NCBI GenBank assembly: GCA_031291845.1
Contig: JARLIH010000379.1
Location: 1-63,673, forward strand
Direction of reading: 5' to 3'
Origin: Isosphaeraceae bacterium
GTDB taxonomy: Bacteria; Planctomycetota; Planctomycetia; Isosphaerales; Isosphaeraceae
Length of the DNA stretch: 63,673 nt
The position numbers were made by a program, and so were the translations under genes. The notes below the pieces were generated by a model that worked only from the letters and a program-made list of their open reading frames with translations, searched no databases and was not told where the DNA came from. Positions 26,883-35,175 of the stretch are shown here, in pieces; the first letter of the stretch is position 1; each line of letters starts with the position of its first letter.

Positions 26883-28550
26883 TCAGGGCTTCTCGAGCTC
26901 GGACGTGGGAAAGACCCAGACCAACGGCACGCCCCACTTGCGGACCACATACGCGGGCCGGCCGCGCGCGGCGAGGGCCTGGTCGAGCCGGCTGAACGAC
27001 CCCGGACGGTTCTGGAGGACGTACCAGGCGAAGGGGCCGGGGGGAAGGAACTGGGGCCGCAAGCGGCCCGTTTGCCGGAGGTAGCGCCAGGAGGTTGGAC
27101 CGGTCGCAAAGAGGACCTTCTGACCTTCGGCCGTGTGATCGTTGAGCCAGTCGAGCGCATCGTCCGTCAGGGCGTCCCAGTAGTAGGTTGGCTCCATCCC
27201 CAGGCGCGAGGCCCCGGGCGGCCCTCCCACAATCGGGCTGTAGTACGCGAGCGGGACCGGCAGCATCAGGGCGACGCTGATCGCTCCCTCGATCAAGGCG
27301 GCAACCACGAGCGCCTGGCCCCAGCGGCCGAAGCGGGCGACGGCCGACGCCGCACCCATCCCCGCAAGCACGGCCAGGACGCCGAACGCCGGCAGGAACT
27401 GACGGACCCCGTCGTGACCCGGCGTGTGCGGCAGGCTGCGCAACAAGAGCAGGAACGTCCAGTGCCCGACCACGAGCACCCCCAGCGGTTCGCTCGTACG
27501 CCGCCGGAGCGCTCGGGCCAGTCCCGCGAGCGCGAGCGCCAGGAACCCGACCGGCGTGACGAACACGGTCCAGACCAGCGTGTTGTACCAGGGGAGCGAA
27601 CCGCGCGGCGTCTCGTAAACGATTCCGAGGAAAAGGGTTTTGATGTTGATGCTCTTAGCACGATTCAGGTTCGAGTGCAAGAACCGCGCGACGCCGCCGA
27701 GCGGCTCGGCCCACCAGGGGGGGTTCAGGAGGTAGAGCACGCTCAGGCCCACCAGGCCGCCGGCAAGGAGGGTGATCAGGCCCCGGCGGTCCCGGTAGAG
27801 CACGGTCCAGACGAGAAAAGGGAGTGGCAAGAGCCACCCGGTCAGCTTCGTGTCCGCCGCGCAGCCTGCGACCATGCCGAAGGCGACCGCCACCCCCCAG
27901 CGCGGCCAGCGAGGGCGCTCCGACGGCTCCACGGCCCGGGCGAAGGCGACGATCGAGGTGATCCAGAGGGCCGAGAGCAGGGCGTCGTAGGTCGCATAAT
28001 GGCCATGCGCGAACAGGTGGGGCTGGAGGACCCAAGCACCTGCCGCCAACGCGCCCGCCCAGGCACCCCAGCGCGTTGCCACGAAAACGAACAACACGCC
28101 CGCCGCGAGGCTGAAGGCCAGGATCGGCCCCAGGCGGGCCCGCGGCAAGGCGGGCCATGACGGGGCCAGCACGTCGCCGGCCAGACCCACGAGCGCGTAA
28201 AACGGGGGGTGACCGTGCGGTTCTTCGCGCGCGAACGGCCAGAACCAGGCCAGCACGGCGCGGTCGGTCAGCAGTTTGGAACGCGTATCAATCTGGTCGG
28301 ACCGAGGCGGGGGGGCGTCGCCCGGCACGCGCTGGACGAGCTCCTCGGTGGGGGGTTGCCATCGTGACGCGAAGCCCGGGGGATCTCTCAGGGCCGAGAA
28401 CCAGGCGCGCAGCCGGGCCTCGCGCCCGAGGGTGTAGCCCTCGTCCCAGACGATCGCCAGCCGCGGCTCCGTGGCGAGCATCAGCGCCGCCGTCAAGGCC
28501 GCGATGGCCAGTCCGGCAGCGCGAAGCGTCCAGGGGCGGGGGCTCGTCAT
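26883..28550 (-). CDS. GT-C membrane glycosyltransferase (PMT/ArnT-like), 555 aa
   Basis: The 555-residue product has an N-terminal helix (AAGLAIAALTAALMLAT) followed by IVWDEGYTLGREAR, an acidic first-loop motif of GT-C enzymes, and then about ten hydrophobic segments. The motif SLPWYNTLVWTVFVTPVGFL in the middle is shared with the 824-residue relative (SLPWHNAWVLIAVTVPASLL). Both also end their membrane part with a YYSPIVGGPPGA or YYNELVGGPRGA box followed by a W-D/Y-D-A segment, so the two are paralogues. It starts 28 bases after the GNAT gene and is probably in one transcript with it. Donor and acceptor are unknown. Confidence 0.8.
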   Translation of the reverse strand: MTSPRPWTLRAAGLAIAALTAALMLATEPRLAIVWDEGYTLGREARLRAWFSALRDPPGFASRWQPPTEELVQRVPGDAPPPRSDQIDTRSKLLTDRAVLAWFWPFAREEPHGHPPFYALVGLAGDVLAPSWPALPRARLGPILAFSLAAGVLFVFVATRWGAWAGALAAGAWVLQPHLFAHGHYATYDALLSALWITSIVAFARAVEPSERPRWPRWGVAVAFGMVAGCAADTKLTGWLLPLPFLVWTVLYRDRRGLITLLAGGLVGLSVLYLLNPPWWAEPLGGVARFLHSNLNRAKSINIKTLFLGIVYETPRGSLPWYNTLVWTVFVTPVGFLALALAGLARALRRRTSEPLGVLVVGHWTFLLLLRSLPHTPGHDGVRQFLPAFGVLAVLAGMGAASAVARFGRWGQALVVAALIEGAISVALMLPVPLAYYSPIVGGPPGASRLGMEPTYYWDALTDDALDWLNDHTAEGQKVLFATGPTSWRYLRQTGRLRPQFLPPGPFAWYVLQNRPGSFSRLDQALAARGRPAYVVRKWGVPLVWVFPTSELEKP

Positions 28551-28578
28551 CCGGGGACTCGGCTCGGAGGAGTGGACA

Positions 28579-29088
28579 TCAGGCCCCGGCCGTGGCCAGT
28601 TCCAGACCCGCCCCCGCGAGCGCCGGCGCGGCGTCGACGGTGCGGATCAACGCGTTCTCGTTGCAGTTCGGGAACAACGGGCAGCGAACGCATTCGTTCC
28701 AGATCTTGTGCGGCAGGTCGGCCTTCTCGATCCGGTGATAACCGCACTTCTCGAAGAACTCCGCCACGTACGTCAGCGTGAAGACGCTCTTGATCTCCAG
28801 CTCGCGCGCTGCGTCCCAGCATTCCTCGACCAACCTCCGGCCCACCCCCCGGCCCTGGGCGCGTTCCGAGACCGCCAGGCACTTGAGCTCGGCCAGGTCT
28901 TGCCAGAACACGTGTAGAGCGACGCAGCCGACGACTGTACCGTCCTCGTCGGTCGCCACGAGAAACTCGCGGATCGACTCGTACAACTCTCCGAGGGAGC
29001 GGCGGATCATCAGCTTCCGATCGGCAAACGTGCGGATCAAGTCACAGATGGCTGGCACGTCACCAACGCGAGCGGGGCGAATGTTCAA
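28579..29088 (-). CDS. GNAT N-acetyltransferase (ArgA-like short form)
   Basis: The 169-residue protein starts IRPARVGDVPAICDLI, a GNAT beginning, and has the acetyl-CoA loop in SERAQGRGVGRRLVEECW. The C-terminal block HKIWNECVRCPLFPNCNENA, with a CxxC-x4-C pattern, is shared with the short N-acetyltransferases annotated as N-acetylglutamate synthase-like in several phyla. Start is uncertain: I favour TTG 29088 (after GGGGG and eight bases). The frame runs upstream to 29667, but that extension is intergenic sequence without family similarity. The next gene, a GT-C enzyme, starts 28 bases downstream. A role in arginine synthesis is possible but unproven. Confidence 0.75.
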   Translation of the reverse strand: MNIRPARVGDVPAICDLIRTFADRKLMIRRSLGELYESIREFLVATDEDGTVVGCVALHVFWQDLAELKCLAVSERAQGRGVGRRLVEECWDAARELEIKSVFTLTYVAEFFEKCGYHRIEKADLPHKIWNECVRCPLFPNCNENALIRTVDAAPALAGAGLELATAGA

Positions 29089-29492
29089 TCGAGGGACCCC
29101 CAAACCCCGGATGCGAGTCCGGGCGTTCTTGCCGTGCCCCGCGCGCACACAGACCATCCGCGTGCGCCGGGGCGAACAAACGATTTTAGATCCACGCGCA
29201 AGGGAATCAAGGTCGCTTGTGCGAGAAACGCGGGCCGGTGCCGGGGTCAAGTCGTCATTGAGCCGAAGAGTTGAATCCCGGAGAAGACGTGCGACGTGAT
29301 CTGTGACCGGCCCGTCCCCTAGATACGTCGTCCCGAGCGGCGGGCGTTGGAGAGTTTTGTGCAAACTCTGCCGTGCCCGTCTACGAGCGTCACAACGTGG
29401 GGAACGACGAACGACCACTCGCTTGCGCTTCGCGCAAGCGAGTGGTCGTTCCCCAAGCGGGTTGCCGGGCGCGATCTTCCGTGTATTGCGCG
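29089..29492. repeat. 404-base spacer with a perfect 20-base hairpin
   Basis: GAACGACCACTCGCTTGCGC (29409-29428) and its exact reverse complement (29432-29451) enclose a three-base loop TTC. It lies about 40 bases after the phosphatase gene (minus strand, ending 29493) and has no U-tract. The rest of the spacer shows no gene. It may be a REP-like element or a strong RNA hairpin that protects the transcript end. Confidence 0.75.
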
Positions 29493-30122
29493 TCAGTTTC
29501 GGACCGATGTCGTCGTGGCCTGGGCCTGCGCAGAGCTGTGCCTCTCGGGCAGCACGCGCTCGGTGTAAAACTCCTCCATGTGCCGGTAGTCCGGCCCGTG
29601 GTTCACCGCGCGGAGGCCGAACGTGCGGTCGATCTCGGCGAACGCGTCTTGAAGGGTCCAGCCGCACGCCTTCGTGCGGTACGCGATCTGGACCATCGTC
29701 GCCCGGTTGATGCCGTGATGGCAGTGGAAATAGACCGGCTGGTTTTGCGGGTCGGCGAGGATCGCCGCGGCCTGCTCCAGGCGGTCGGAGATTGCCTCCT
29801 TATCGCCGATCGTGCGGTCGTCGACGATCGGCAGGTGGATCCAGCGCACACCCAGCTCCCGCGCGAGGGCTTGCTCTTGCACCGACAAGGGGTGATTCAC
29901 CGGGTGGGCCAACGCGAGGACCGTCTTGATCTTGTAGCGCTCCACGATCCGGCGCATCGGCCAAGGCTTCTGCCAGGCGCCCCGATAGATCTTTCCCGGC
30001 TCGACCGCCGCGAACTGGTCGGCGAAAACATAGTCGTGTCCGTGCCTCCAGAGCTGCTGACACGCCAGGACCAAAAGCGCCAACGCGAGACCCCGGCGAA
30101 GCCAAACACGGCGGGTCGACAT
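29493..30122 (-). CDS. Membrane-anchored or secreted Cys-based protein phosphatase (DSP/PTP-like)
   Basis: The 209-residue product begins STRRVWLRRGLALALLVLACQQL, a single hydrophobic segment that acts as signal peptide or anchor. The catalytic P-loop FHCHHGINRATM carries the C-x5-R signature of dual-specificity/tyrosine phosphatases. The Asp needed as general acid is probably in the HLPIVDDRTIG loop. DSP-like phosphatases of this type are often linked to envelope polysaccharide or inositol phosphates. ATG 30122 is the sensible start; the open frame extends 75 residues further as Pro-rich junk. It has no close neighbour on its strand. Confidence 0.8.
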   Translation of the reverse strand: MSTRRVWLRRGLALALLVLACQQLWRHGHDYVFADQFAAVEPGKIYRGAWQKPWPMRRIVERYKIKTVLALAHPVNHPLSVQEQALARELGVRWIHLPIVDDRTIGDKEAISDRLEQAAAILADPQNQPVYFHCHHGINRATMVQIAYRTKACGWTLQDAFAEIDRTFGLRAVNHGPDYRHMEEFYTERVLPERHSSAQAQATTTSVRN

Positions 30123-30411
30123 CGGGACGAGACTCCGATCGGGCTGAGAAAAGAGCGGCGATTGGGGGTGCGGGAGGAGGGGGCGCCTTTGCGAGGGCGC
30201 GGATGGTAGCAGAGGTCCCTGAACCCGGCAAGGCCGGTCGCAGCTCGCATGCGGACCGCCCTGAATCATCATCGGACACAGCGCGAGCCAGGGCAAAAAA
30301 CAGGCCCGCGGCTTCGAGGTTGACCTCGCCAGAAGCCGAAGATTCACTAAAATCGCCAGCTCCGCCCCTTCATCGAGGCGCGATTCTTCCGGGTCTGGAC
30401 CGAGGTCAAGG

Positions 30412-31983
30412 ATGACGACACGACGGGCTCTCTGGGGGTTGATCGCCGTCTCGACGGTGCTGCACCTGGCATGGGGCGCGGCGATCGGGCCGGGTAATGA
30501 CGAGGCCTATCACTACCTCTTCACGGTCCACCGCGACTGGAGCTACTTCGACCACCCGCCGATGCTCGCCGTCGTCGAGGCGCTCGGCGTGCGGCTCGCC
30601 GGCGGGACGGTGTCGGCCCTGTCGCTCCGGCTCGGCTTCATCGCCCTGTTCGCCGGCTCCACGTGGCTAATGGCGCGGTTGACCGAGCGGTTCTACGGGC
30701 CGAAGGCGGGGGTGCTCGCGGCCTTTGCACTCAACGTGACGGCTTACCACGGCCTGGCGGCGAGCACGTTTGCGCTGCCGGATGGGCCACTCTTGTTCTT
30801 CTGGCTTCTGACTCTCGACCGGCTGGCTGCAGCGCTCGATGCCCCGGCCGCGAAGGTCGGCCCGTGGGTGCAGGTCGGCCTGGCCTGGGGCGGGGCGCTC
30901 CTGAGCAAGTACCACGCGGTCTTCCTGCCGGCGGGAGCTGTTCTCTACCTCCTGCTCGACGTTCGGGCCCGTGCGTGGCTCCGCCGGCCCGGGCCGTACG
31001 TGGCGGTCGCTCTCGGGGTGGTGCTGTTCACGCCGGTGCTCTGGTGGAACGCGACCCACCACTGGGCCTCCTTCGTGTTCCAGGGAGGCCGGGCGCTCGG
31101 GTCGCTACGGTTTCGGCCGAGCAGCCTGGCCTTGTACTTCGTCGGACAGATCGTCTACCTCTGCCCGTGGATCTGGCTCCGTCTGGTCAGCCTTCTCGTT
31201 CTGCGCGGGCGAAAACTGCACGAAGATGCCCACGACCGCTTCCTCGTCTGCCAGGCGGCCGTGCCGCTCGTGCTGTTCACGGCGGTGGCCTCGACCCGCG
31301 AGGTTCTGCCGCACTGGACGCTCGTCGGCTTCCTCTCGCTCTTCCCGATGCTCGGGCGATTCTGGGCCGAACTGTGGGAGAGCCGCCGGCCGGTCCTCGT
31401 GCGCCGGCTGGCGTGGATGGCCAGCTTGCCGGTCCTGGTCGGCTTCCTCGCCGTCTTCGAGGCGCGCACGGGGCTGCTCCAGCAAGGGCGCCCGGGCGGG
31501 ATCGGCCTGCTCAGGGCCGCACGTGACCCCACCGTCGACATGATCGGCTGGGACCAGGTGGCGGACGAGCTCAAACGCCGGGGGTTGCTCGATCAGCCGG
31601 ACACGTTCCTGTTCACGAGCATGTGGTACCACAGCGGCCACCTTGCGTTCGCAACCCGCGGCTCGTCCACGCCGGTCCTTTGTTACAACCCGATCGACGC
31701 CCGCAGCTTCGCGTTCTGGAGCCGCCCCCGCGACTGGGTCGGTGAGAACGGCATCCTCGTCTCGGTGAACAACCGCATGAACGAGCCCAACGGCTATGCA
31801 GGTTGGTTCGACCGGATCGAGCCGCTCGGCGCCTTCGAGGTCATGCGCGGAGGGGCGCCCGTGCGCAGGGTCAGGCTCTTCCGGTGCGTCCGCCAGACCC
31901 GGCCGTTTCCCTTCGACCGCTTGAAACCCCGGGGCGACCTGGCCGGGCGGCGCGAGCCGGAGGGGCCGTCCCGGGTGCGCTAA
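30412..31983 (+). CDS. GT-C membrane glycosyltransferase (PMT-2/ArnT-like), 523 aa
   Basis: The 523-residue protein has the GT39 PMT_2 layout. An N-terminal helix is followed by IGPGNDEAYHYLFTVHRDW with paired acidic residues, then SYFDHPPMLAVVEALGVRLA, a loop strongly conserved in this family. About ten hydrophobic segments are seen, and ALPDGPLLFFWLLTLDRLAA and SKYHAVFLPAGAVLYLL are typical PMT_2 blocks. Unlike the two relatives on the minus strand it lacks long soluble tails. ATG 30412 has GAGG just upstream. It is a putative polyprenyl-phosphate-sugar transferase for lipid or protein glycosylation; substrate unknown. Confidence 0.85.
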   Translation: MTTRRALWGLIAVSTVLHLAWGAAIGPGNDEAYHYLFTVHRDWSYFDHPPMLAVVEALGVRLAGGTVSALSLRLGFIALFAGSTWLMARLTERFYGPKAGVLAAFALNVTAYHGLAASTFALPDGPLLFFWLLTLDRLAAALDAPAAKVGPWVQVGLAWGGALLSKYHAVFLPAGAVLYLLLDVRARAWLRRPGPYVAVALGVVLFTPVLWWNATHHWASFVFQGGRALGSLRFRPSSLALYFVGQIVYLCPWIWLRLVSLLVLRGRKLHEDAHDRFLVCQAAVPLVLFTAVASTREVLPHWTLVGFLSLFPMLGRFWAELWESRRPVLVRRLAWMASLPVLVGFLAVFEARTGLLQQGRPGGIGLLRAARDPTVDMIGWDQVADELKRRGLLDQPDTFLFTSMWYHSGHLAFATRGSSTPVLCYNPIDARSFAFWSRPRDWVGENGILVSVNNRMNEPNGYAGWFDRIEPLGAFEVMRGGAPVRRVRLFRCVRQTRPFPFDRLKPRGDLAGRREPEGPSRVR

Positions 31984-32032
31984 CGAGCGCGCTTGCGGCG
32001 ACCTCCCCGTGCGCGCAACTTCCGCTCGCCGG

Positions 32033-32038
32033 TAGAAT
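32033..32038 (+). promoter_or_regulatory. Candidate -10 box of the DAC-like gene
   Basis: TAGAAT lies 51 bases upstream of ATG 32090. No good -35 hexamer sits at the expected distance. The same box precedes other genes here, as at 15911 and 44430. Confidence 0.35.
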
Positions 32039-32089
32039 AGGGCGGACGTTGCGGTTGGCCGCGACGCGGACCCCGGGAGCTGCCTCGCC

Positions 32090-33499
32090 ATGGACCAAGA
32101 GACCGCGATCCCGCCAGATCGCCTGACCGGACCGATCTCGAAGTTGGTCGGCCTCTACCAGGGGTTCCTTCGGCGCACGGCCGAGCACTTCTTTCCGGAG
32201 GCGCTGCTCGACGCCATCGGGGACCGTACCGTCATCAACTGGGACGGCCGCCGGCGCGAGGAATACTATCGGCTGACCGAAGATCCTGATGGCGTCGGGC
32301 TTATACTCGACTGGTTCGGCACCCGCTACATGTTCCAGCCTGGCAGCCCGACGCCGTTCCTGCCCGCCGAGCGGCGGCTCATCGAAATTATCGTCCGCAC
32401 GCTCGACCTGCGGTTCCGCGGTCTGTTCGACCTCGAAATCGTCCACCGCGCGGAGCGTTTCCACTACGCGCTCGAAGACCTGATCATCACCGAGTACCTG
32501 AACCCGGCCGACCCCTTTCGGGTTCCCGCGGTGCTCGAGGCGCTGCGGGTTGCGGCGCTGTCGACCTACGAGAACCGGCGGGTGTCGATGGGTGCCGTGT
32601 TGCTCGGTACGCAGAACGACCCCGCCGCGCCCAACTGGACGAACCCGGGGGGAGCACCCCGGTTCAACACCAGGCTCACGGGCATCAAGGGGTTCCACCG
32701 GCTCGGCGACGGTCTCTGCACGGCATTCATCGTCGACCGCCAGGGGGAGCTCGGCCGGATCGTCGACATCGAGCGCTGGACCCAGCGCACGCAAGGGGCG
32801 AACGCCCTGGTCGACCCTTGCCCGCGCGAGTACATCCATCACGCCCGCGCCACGCGCTCGGGGGGGCACGTTTGCCTGCTCCTGACGCGCTCACAAGAGA
32901 TCAAGGTCTTCGCGCGGGGCACGATGGTGTTCGCGTTCAGCGACGCGCGCTGGCGCCTCCTGGACATCCCGACCAAGTTCGCCACCTGGTGCCGGGCGAT
33001 CAGCACGAGCTGCCCGAGCGACCTGGCGCTGAAGCTGTTCCAGGCCGCCCTGAACCTGGCCGAGGACCGTAAAGGGGGCCTGTTCGTCGTCCTGCGCGAC
33101 CCGGCGAAGTCGGTCGCCCAGTTGATCGCCCCCCAGGACCGGATCGTGGAGGACGTCATCGCCGACGACCCCCAGGACCCCGAGAACCTTTCACCCCGGC
33201 AGTCGAAGCGCGTGCTCCATCACGTCGTCCGCGGCCGCAGCCTTGCCGACCTCGACTCGTCCGAGCTGGAGGCCCTGGCCGGCATCGACGGCGCGGTGGT
33301 GACCGACCTGAGCGGCCGGTTGCTGACCTTCGGCGCGATCCTGCGCATCGACCCCGAGGCGCTCAAGGTCGCCCGCGCTGTCGAGGGTGCGCGGACCCTC
33401 GCCGCGCTCGCGGCCTCGTTCCACGGTCCCGTGCTCAAGGTCAGCGAGGACGGCTTCCTGACGATGTACCTCGGCGGGCGCAGGATGTGGGAGTTGTGA
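32090..33499 (+). CDS. DAC-like (DisA_N-related) protein with degenerate catalytic motif
   Basis: The 469-residue soluble protein has two parts. The N-terminal part (to about 290) includes ALEDLIITEYLNPADPFRVP and STYENRRVSMGAVLLGTQND. The C-terminal part (about 370-469) reads ALAGIDGAVVTDLSGRLLTFG, then GARTLAALAAS, then VLKVSEDGFLTMYLGG. These align in order with the DGA, RHR-AA and SEETG-like elements of the diadenylate cyclase (DAC) fold. DGA is kept (near 398), but the RHR triad is R-T-L (near 433). It resembles the family called DACNV, a predicted nucleotide sensor rather than a cyclase. Assignment is by motif only. GGGAG precedes ATG 32090. Neighbours are unrelated. Confidence 0.65.
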   Translation: MDQETAIPPDRLTGPISKLVGLYQGFLRRTAEHFFPEALLDAIGDRTVINWDGRRREEYYRLTEDPDGVGLILDWFGTRYMFQPGSPTPFLPAERRLIEIIVRTLDLRFRGLFDLEIVHRAERFHYALEDLIITEYLNPADPFRVPAVLEALRVAALSTYENRRVSMGAVLLGTQNDPAAPNWTNPGGAPRFNTRLTGIKGFHRLGDGLCTAFIVDRQGELGRIVDIERWTQRTQGANALVDPCPREYIHHARATRSGGHVCLLLTRSQEIKVFARGTMVFAFSDARWRLLDIPTKFATWCRAISTSCPSDLALKLFQAALNLAEDRKGGLFVVLRDPAKSVAQLIAPQDRIVEDVIADDPQDPENLSPRQSKRVLHHVVRGRSLADLDSSELEALAGIDGAVVTDLSGRLLTFGAILRIDPEALKVARAVEGARTLAALAASFHGPVLKVSEDGFLTMYLGGRRMWEL

Positions 33500-33524
33500 G
33501 CGGATCGGCCCGCATCCGCGACCG

Positions 33525-33947
33525 CTACCGGTCGCGCTCCTCCGCATCGGACGTATCGACCTGGAGCGCCTCGGTGATCAGCCGCGTTGTGACCTCGTCG
33601 AGGTGAGCGTGGAGCGTATCGTTAAGCTGTTGGTACTCCGGCCAGAGCGTTTCCTCGACGAACTGGGGTGAAACGCGCGCCATGATCGTCGTATGGCGCT
33701 GCCTTCGGTACCGGTACGGCTTGACGCCATAACGCCGGAGGAGCGCGACCAGAAGCCGGTGGGACCAACTGTCCGGCACGGTGAATGAGTATTCGACCGG
33801 CGCGTCGGTTTGTTCAAGCTCCCGCAGCCGTGCCTGGATCCGCTCCCTCGCGCTCGCCGCGGCCGCGCGTTCGCCTTCGGTGCCCGGCCGCGCATAGAGG
33901 GCCTCGATTCGCCGCAGCTTCTCGATCAGCTTTTCTTCGTCGGTCAT
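33525..33947 (-). CDS. Hypothetical protein with DUF2786-like N-terminal helix
   Basis: The 140-residue protein starts DEEKLIEKLRRIEALYARPG then GERAAAASARERIQARLREL, resembling the short DUF2786 helical segment that counts residues of an alanine-rich helix. The rest (YSFTVPDSWSHRLLVALLRR, then YGVKPYRYRRQRHTTIMARV) is basic and could bind nucleic acid, but I do not recognise it. It is convergent with the DAC-like gene (25-base gap). No signal or membrane segment. Coding is supported by composition; function is unknown. Confidence 0.6.
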   Translation of the reverse strand: MTDEEKLIEKLRRIEALYARPGTEGERAAAASARERIQARLRELEQTDAPVEYSFTVPDSWSHRLLVALLRRYGVKPYRYRRQRHTTIMARVSPQFVEETLWPEYQQLNDTLHAHLDEVTTRLITEALQVDTSDAEERDR

Positions 33948-34121
33948 GGCAGCCGTGTGTCCTCTGCCGTCGCCGGCCGCCGCCTGCCGAAGGTCAACGA
34001 CAATGACCGCGGGTCGGGGCTTTGAATTGGCGAACCGCCTGCGGGGGGAGTGACGATCATCACTTGCAGCGCCCGTCGGCTCGGGTGACGACCGCGGCTC
34101 GGATTTCTTCGGGAACGACGC

Positions 34122-34397
34122 TCAAGGGAGGGCGGTCGCTTCGGGGAAGGAATCCCGAAGACGCTTGAGCGCAAGCTTTGCCTCCACGCTTTCGATCGTC
34201 CGCCGCTGCGTGAAGTCCACAAGGGCCAGGCGTTCGTCGTGTTCCTCCGGGCCGAGGAATTCCTCACGCTCGCAGAGGTCGTGGAGGCGCCGCTGGAGCG
34301 AGGGTTCAAGCGCGTAGCCCGCCATCTTCCCGAGGGTCGATGCGCAAAAGACGATCGTGGATTCAATGTGCGGGTCGGCGTTCGACGCAGTTGCCAT
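34122..34397 (-). CDS. Hypothetical small protein
   Basis: The 91-residue product (MATASNADPHIESTIVFCAS, then LGKMAGYALEPSLQRRL) has no motif I know; it is predicted helical and acidic-basic mixed (LCEREEFLGPEEHDERLALV). The frame opens at 34448, but ATG 34397 gives a more natural start. Support comes only from amino-acid composition and frame length, so it may be spurious. It lies on the same strand as the DUF2786-like gene. Confidence 0.45.
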   Translation of the reverse strand: MATASNADPHIESTIVFCASTLGKMAGYALEPSLQRRLHDLCEREEFLGPEEHDERLALVDFTQRRTIESVEAKLALKRLRDSFPEATALP

Positions 34398-34822
34398 ACG
34401 GGACGCTTCCGGAGTGCGAACGGGCAACGTTCCCCGCCATGCATCCATTGTAAGCGCCCTCCAATGACGAAGGAAGCCGAGCCTTCTCGGTGAGAGTCGA
34501 TTACGTGCAGCGCATTAGGCCGGCGACCCGGTGAGAATGACGTGCAATGGGCCTCAAATTCCCGGGAATACATTATGCATGTAGAGATGTAATCTAATGG
34601 AATTTTAAATTTCGAAAAATTTAGATCTAAAACCCGATTTGCGCAGGGTCCCCTTTTGCTTGCGTCGGCAATCGGGCCGTTGATCTTCGATTTGCTGAGC
34701 GAAGAAGTGGAGGGCGACCGGGAACGGAGCGCGTCCGAAGGGTCGCCCGGGTCAAGACACGAATGGAGAGGGGCGGGAAGGTCTTGCGGCCTCACGGACT
34801 GAGGCTCGAGAATCGAATGCCC
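34398..34822. other. 425-base spacer with an AT-rich island
   Basis: No gene is seen. A run from about 34555 to 34635 is strongly AT-rich (for example GGAATTTTAAATTTCG followed by AAAAATTTAG), unlike its GC-rich surroundings, with an inverted TAAATTT/AAATTTA pair. It lies downstream of the lipoprotein gene and upstream of the small hypothetical gene, both on the minus strand, so it may hold a promoter with an UP-like element, or a curved site. Confidence 0.5.
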
Positions 34823-35035
34823 TTAGGGGGCCTTTGGCGCCGAGCCGGTCCCTGCCGCCGGTTTCATCGTGTTCTTCATGGCGCCAGGCCCAGCGCTCTG
34901 AAGGCCCACTTTCGTTGCGTCGGCGCCGTCTGCGGCCGTGCCGGGGTTCATTTGGGTGCTCGGGCCGGAGTCGCCGCACCCGAAAGACAGCGCTGGAACA
35001 ACGAGACCCAGCGCGATTCGCCGTCGAAGTCGCAT
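34823..35035 (-). CDS. Small lipoprotein downstream of second DUF1559 gene
   Basis: The 70-residue product starts MRLRRRIALGLVVPALSFGC, a classical lipoprotein signal with lipobox SFGC. The short mature part (GDSGPSTQMNPGTAADGADA) is low complexity and ends GTGSAPKAP. An upstream in-frame start at 35077 adds 14 residues and was rejected because the positively charged signal starts here. It follows the DUF1559 gene (35176-36255) in the same direction, repeating the arrangement at 15954-18016. No function is known. Confidence 0.7.
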   Translation of the reverse strand: MRLRRRIALGLVVPALSFGCGDSGPSTQMNPGTAADGADATKVGLQSAGPGAMKNTMKPAAGTGSAPKAP

Positions 35036-35175
35036 CGAAGCGTTCCTTTGAATTTCCTGTTGATGGAACATTCCCACGGTGACGCGACGAACGAGTGACC
35101 ACGATCCGCTGAGCGGCTGGAATTTCGGGCCAGCGGCTCGCGGTCACTCTGTTCTCGTGGCGTCTTGTCGTCCGG

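Noticed and set aside
28579..29667. A GNAT frame extended to 362 codons
   Set aside because: The upstream part is intergenic, crosses the 20-base hairpin and includes antisense of the phosphatase end; the GNAT fold begins at about residue 193.
33944..34795. A 283-codon minus-strand frame over the small hypothetical gene and spacer
   Set aside because: The product is Arg/Ser/Pro-rich with no motif and crosses the AT-rich island; the shorter frame at 34122-34397 is more protein-like.
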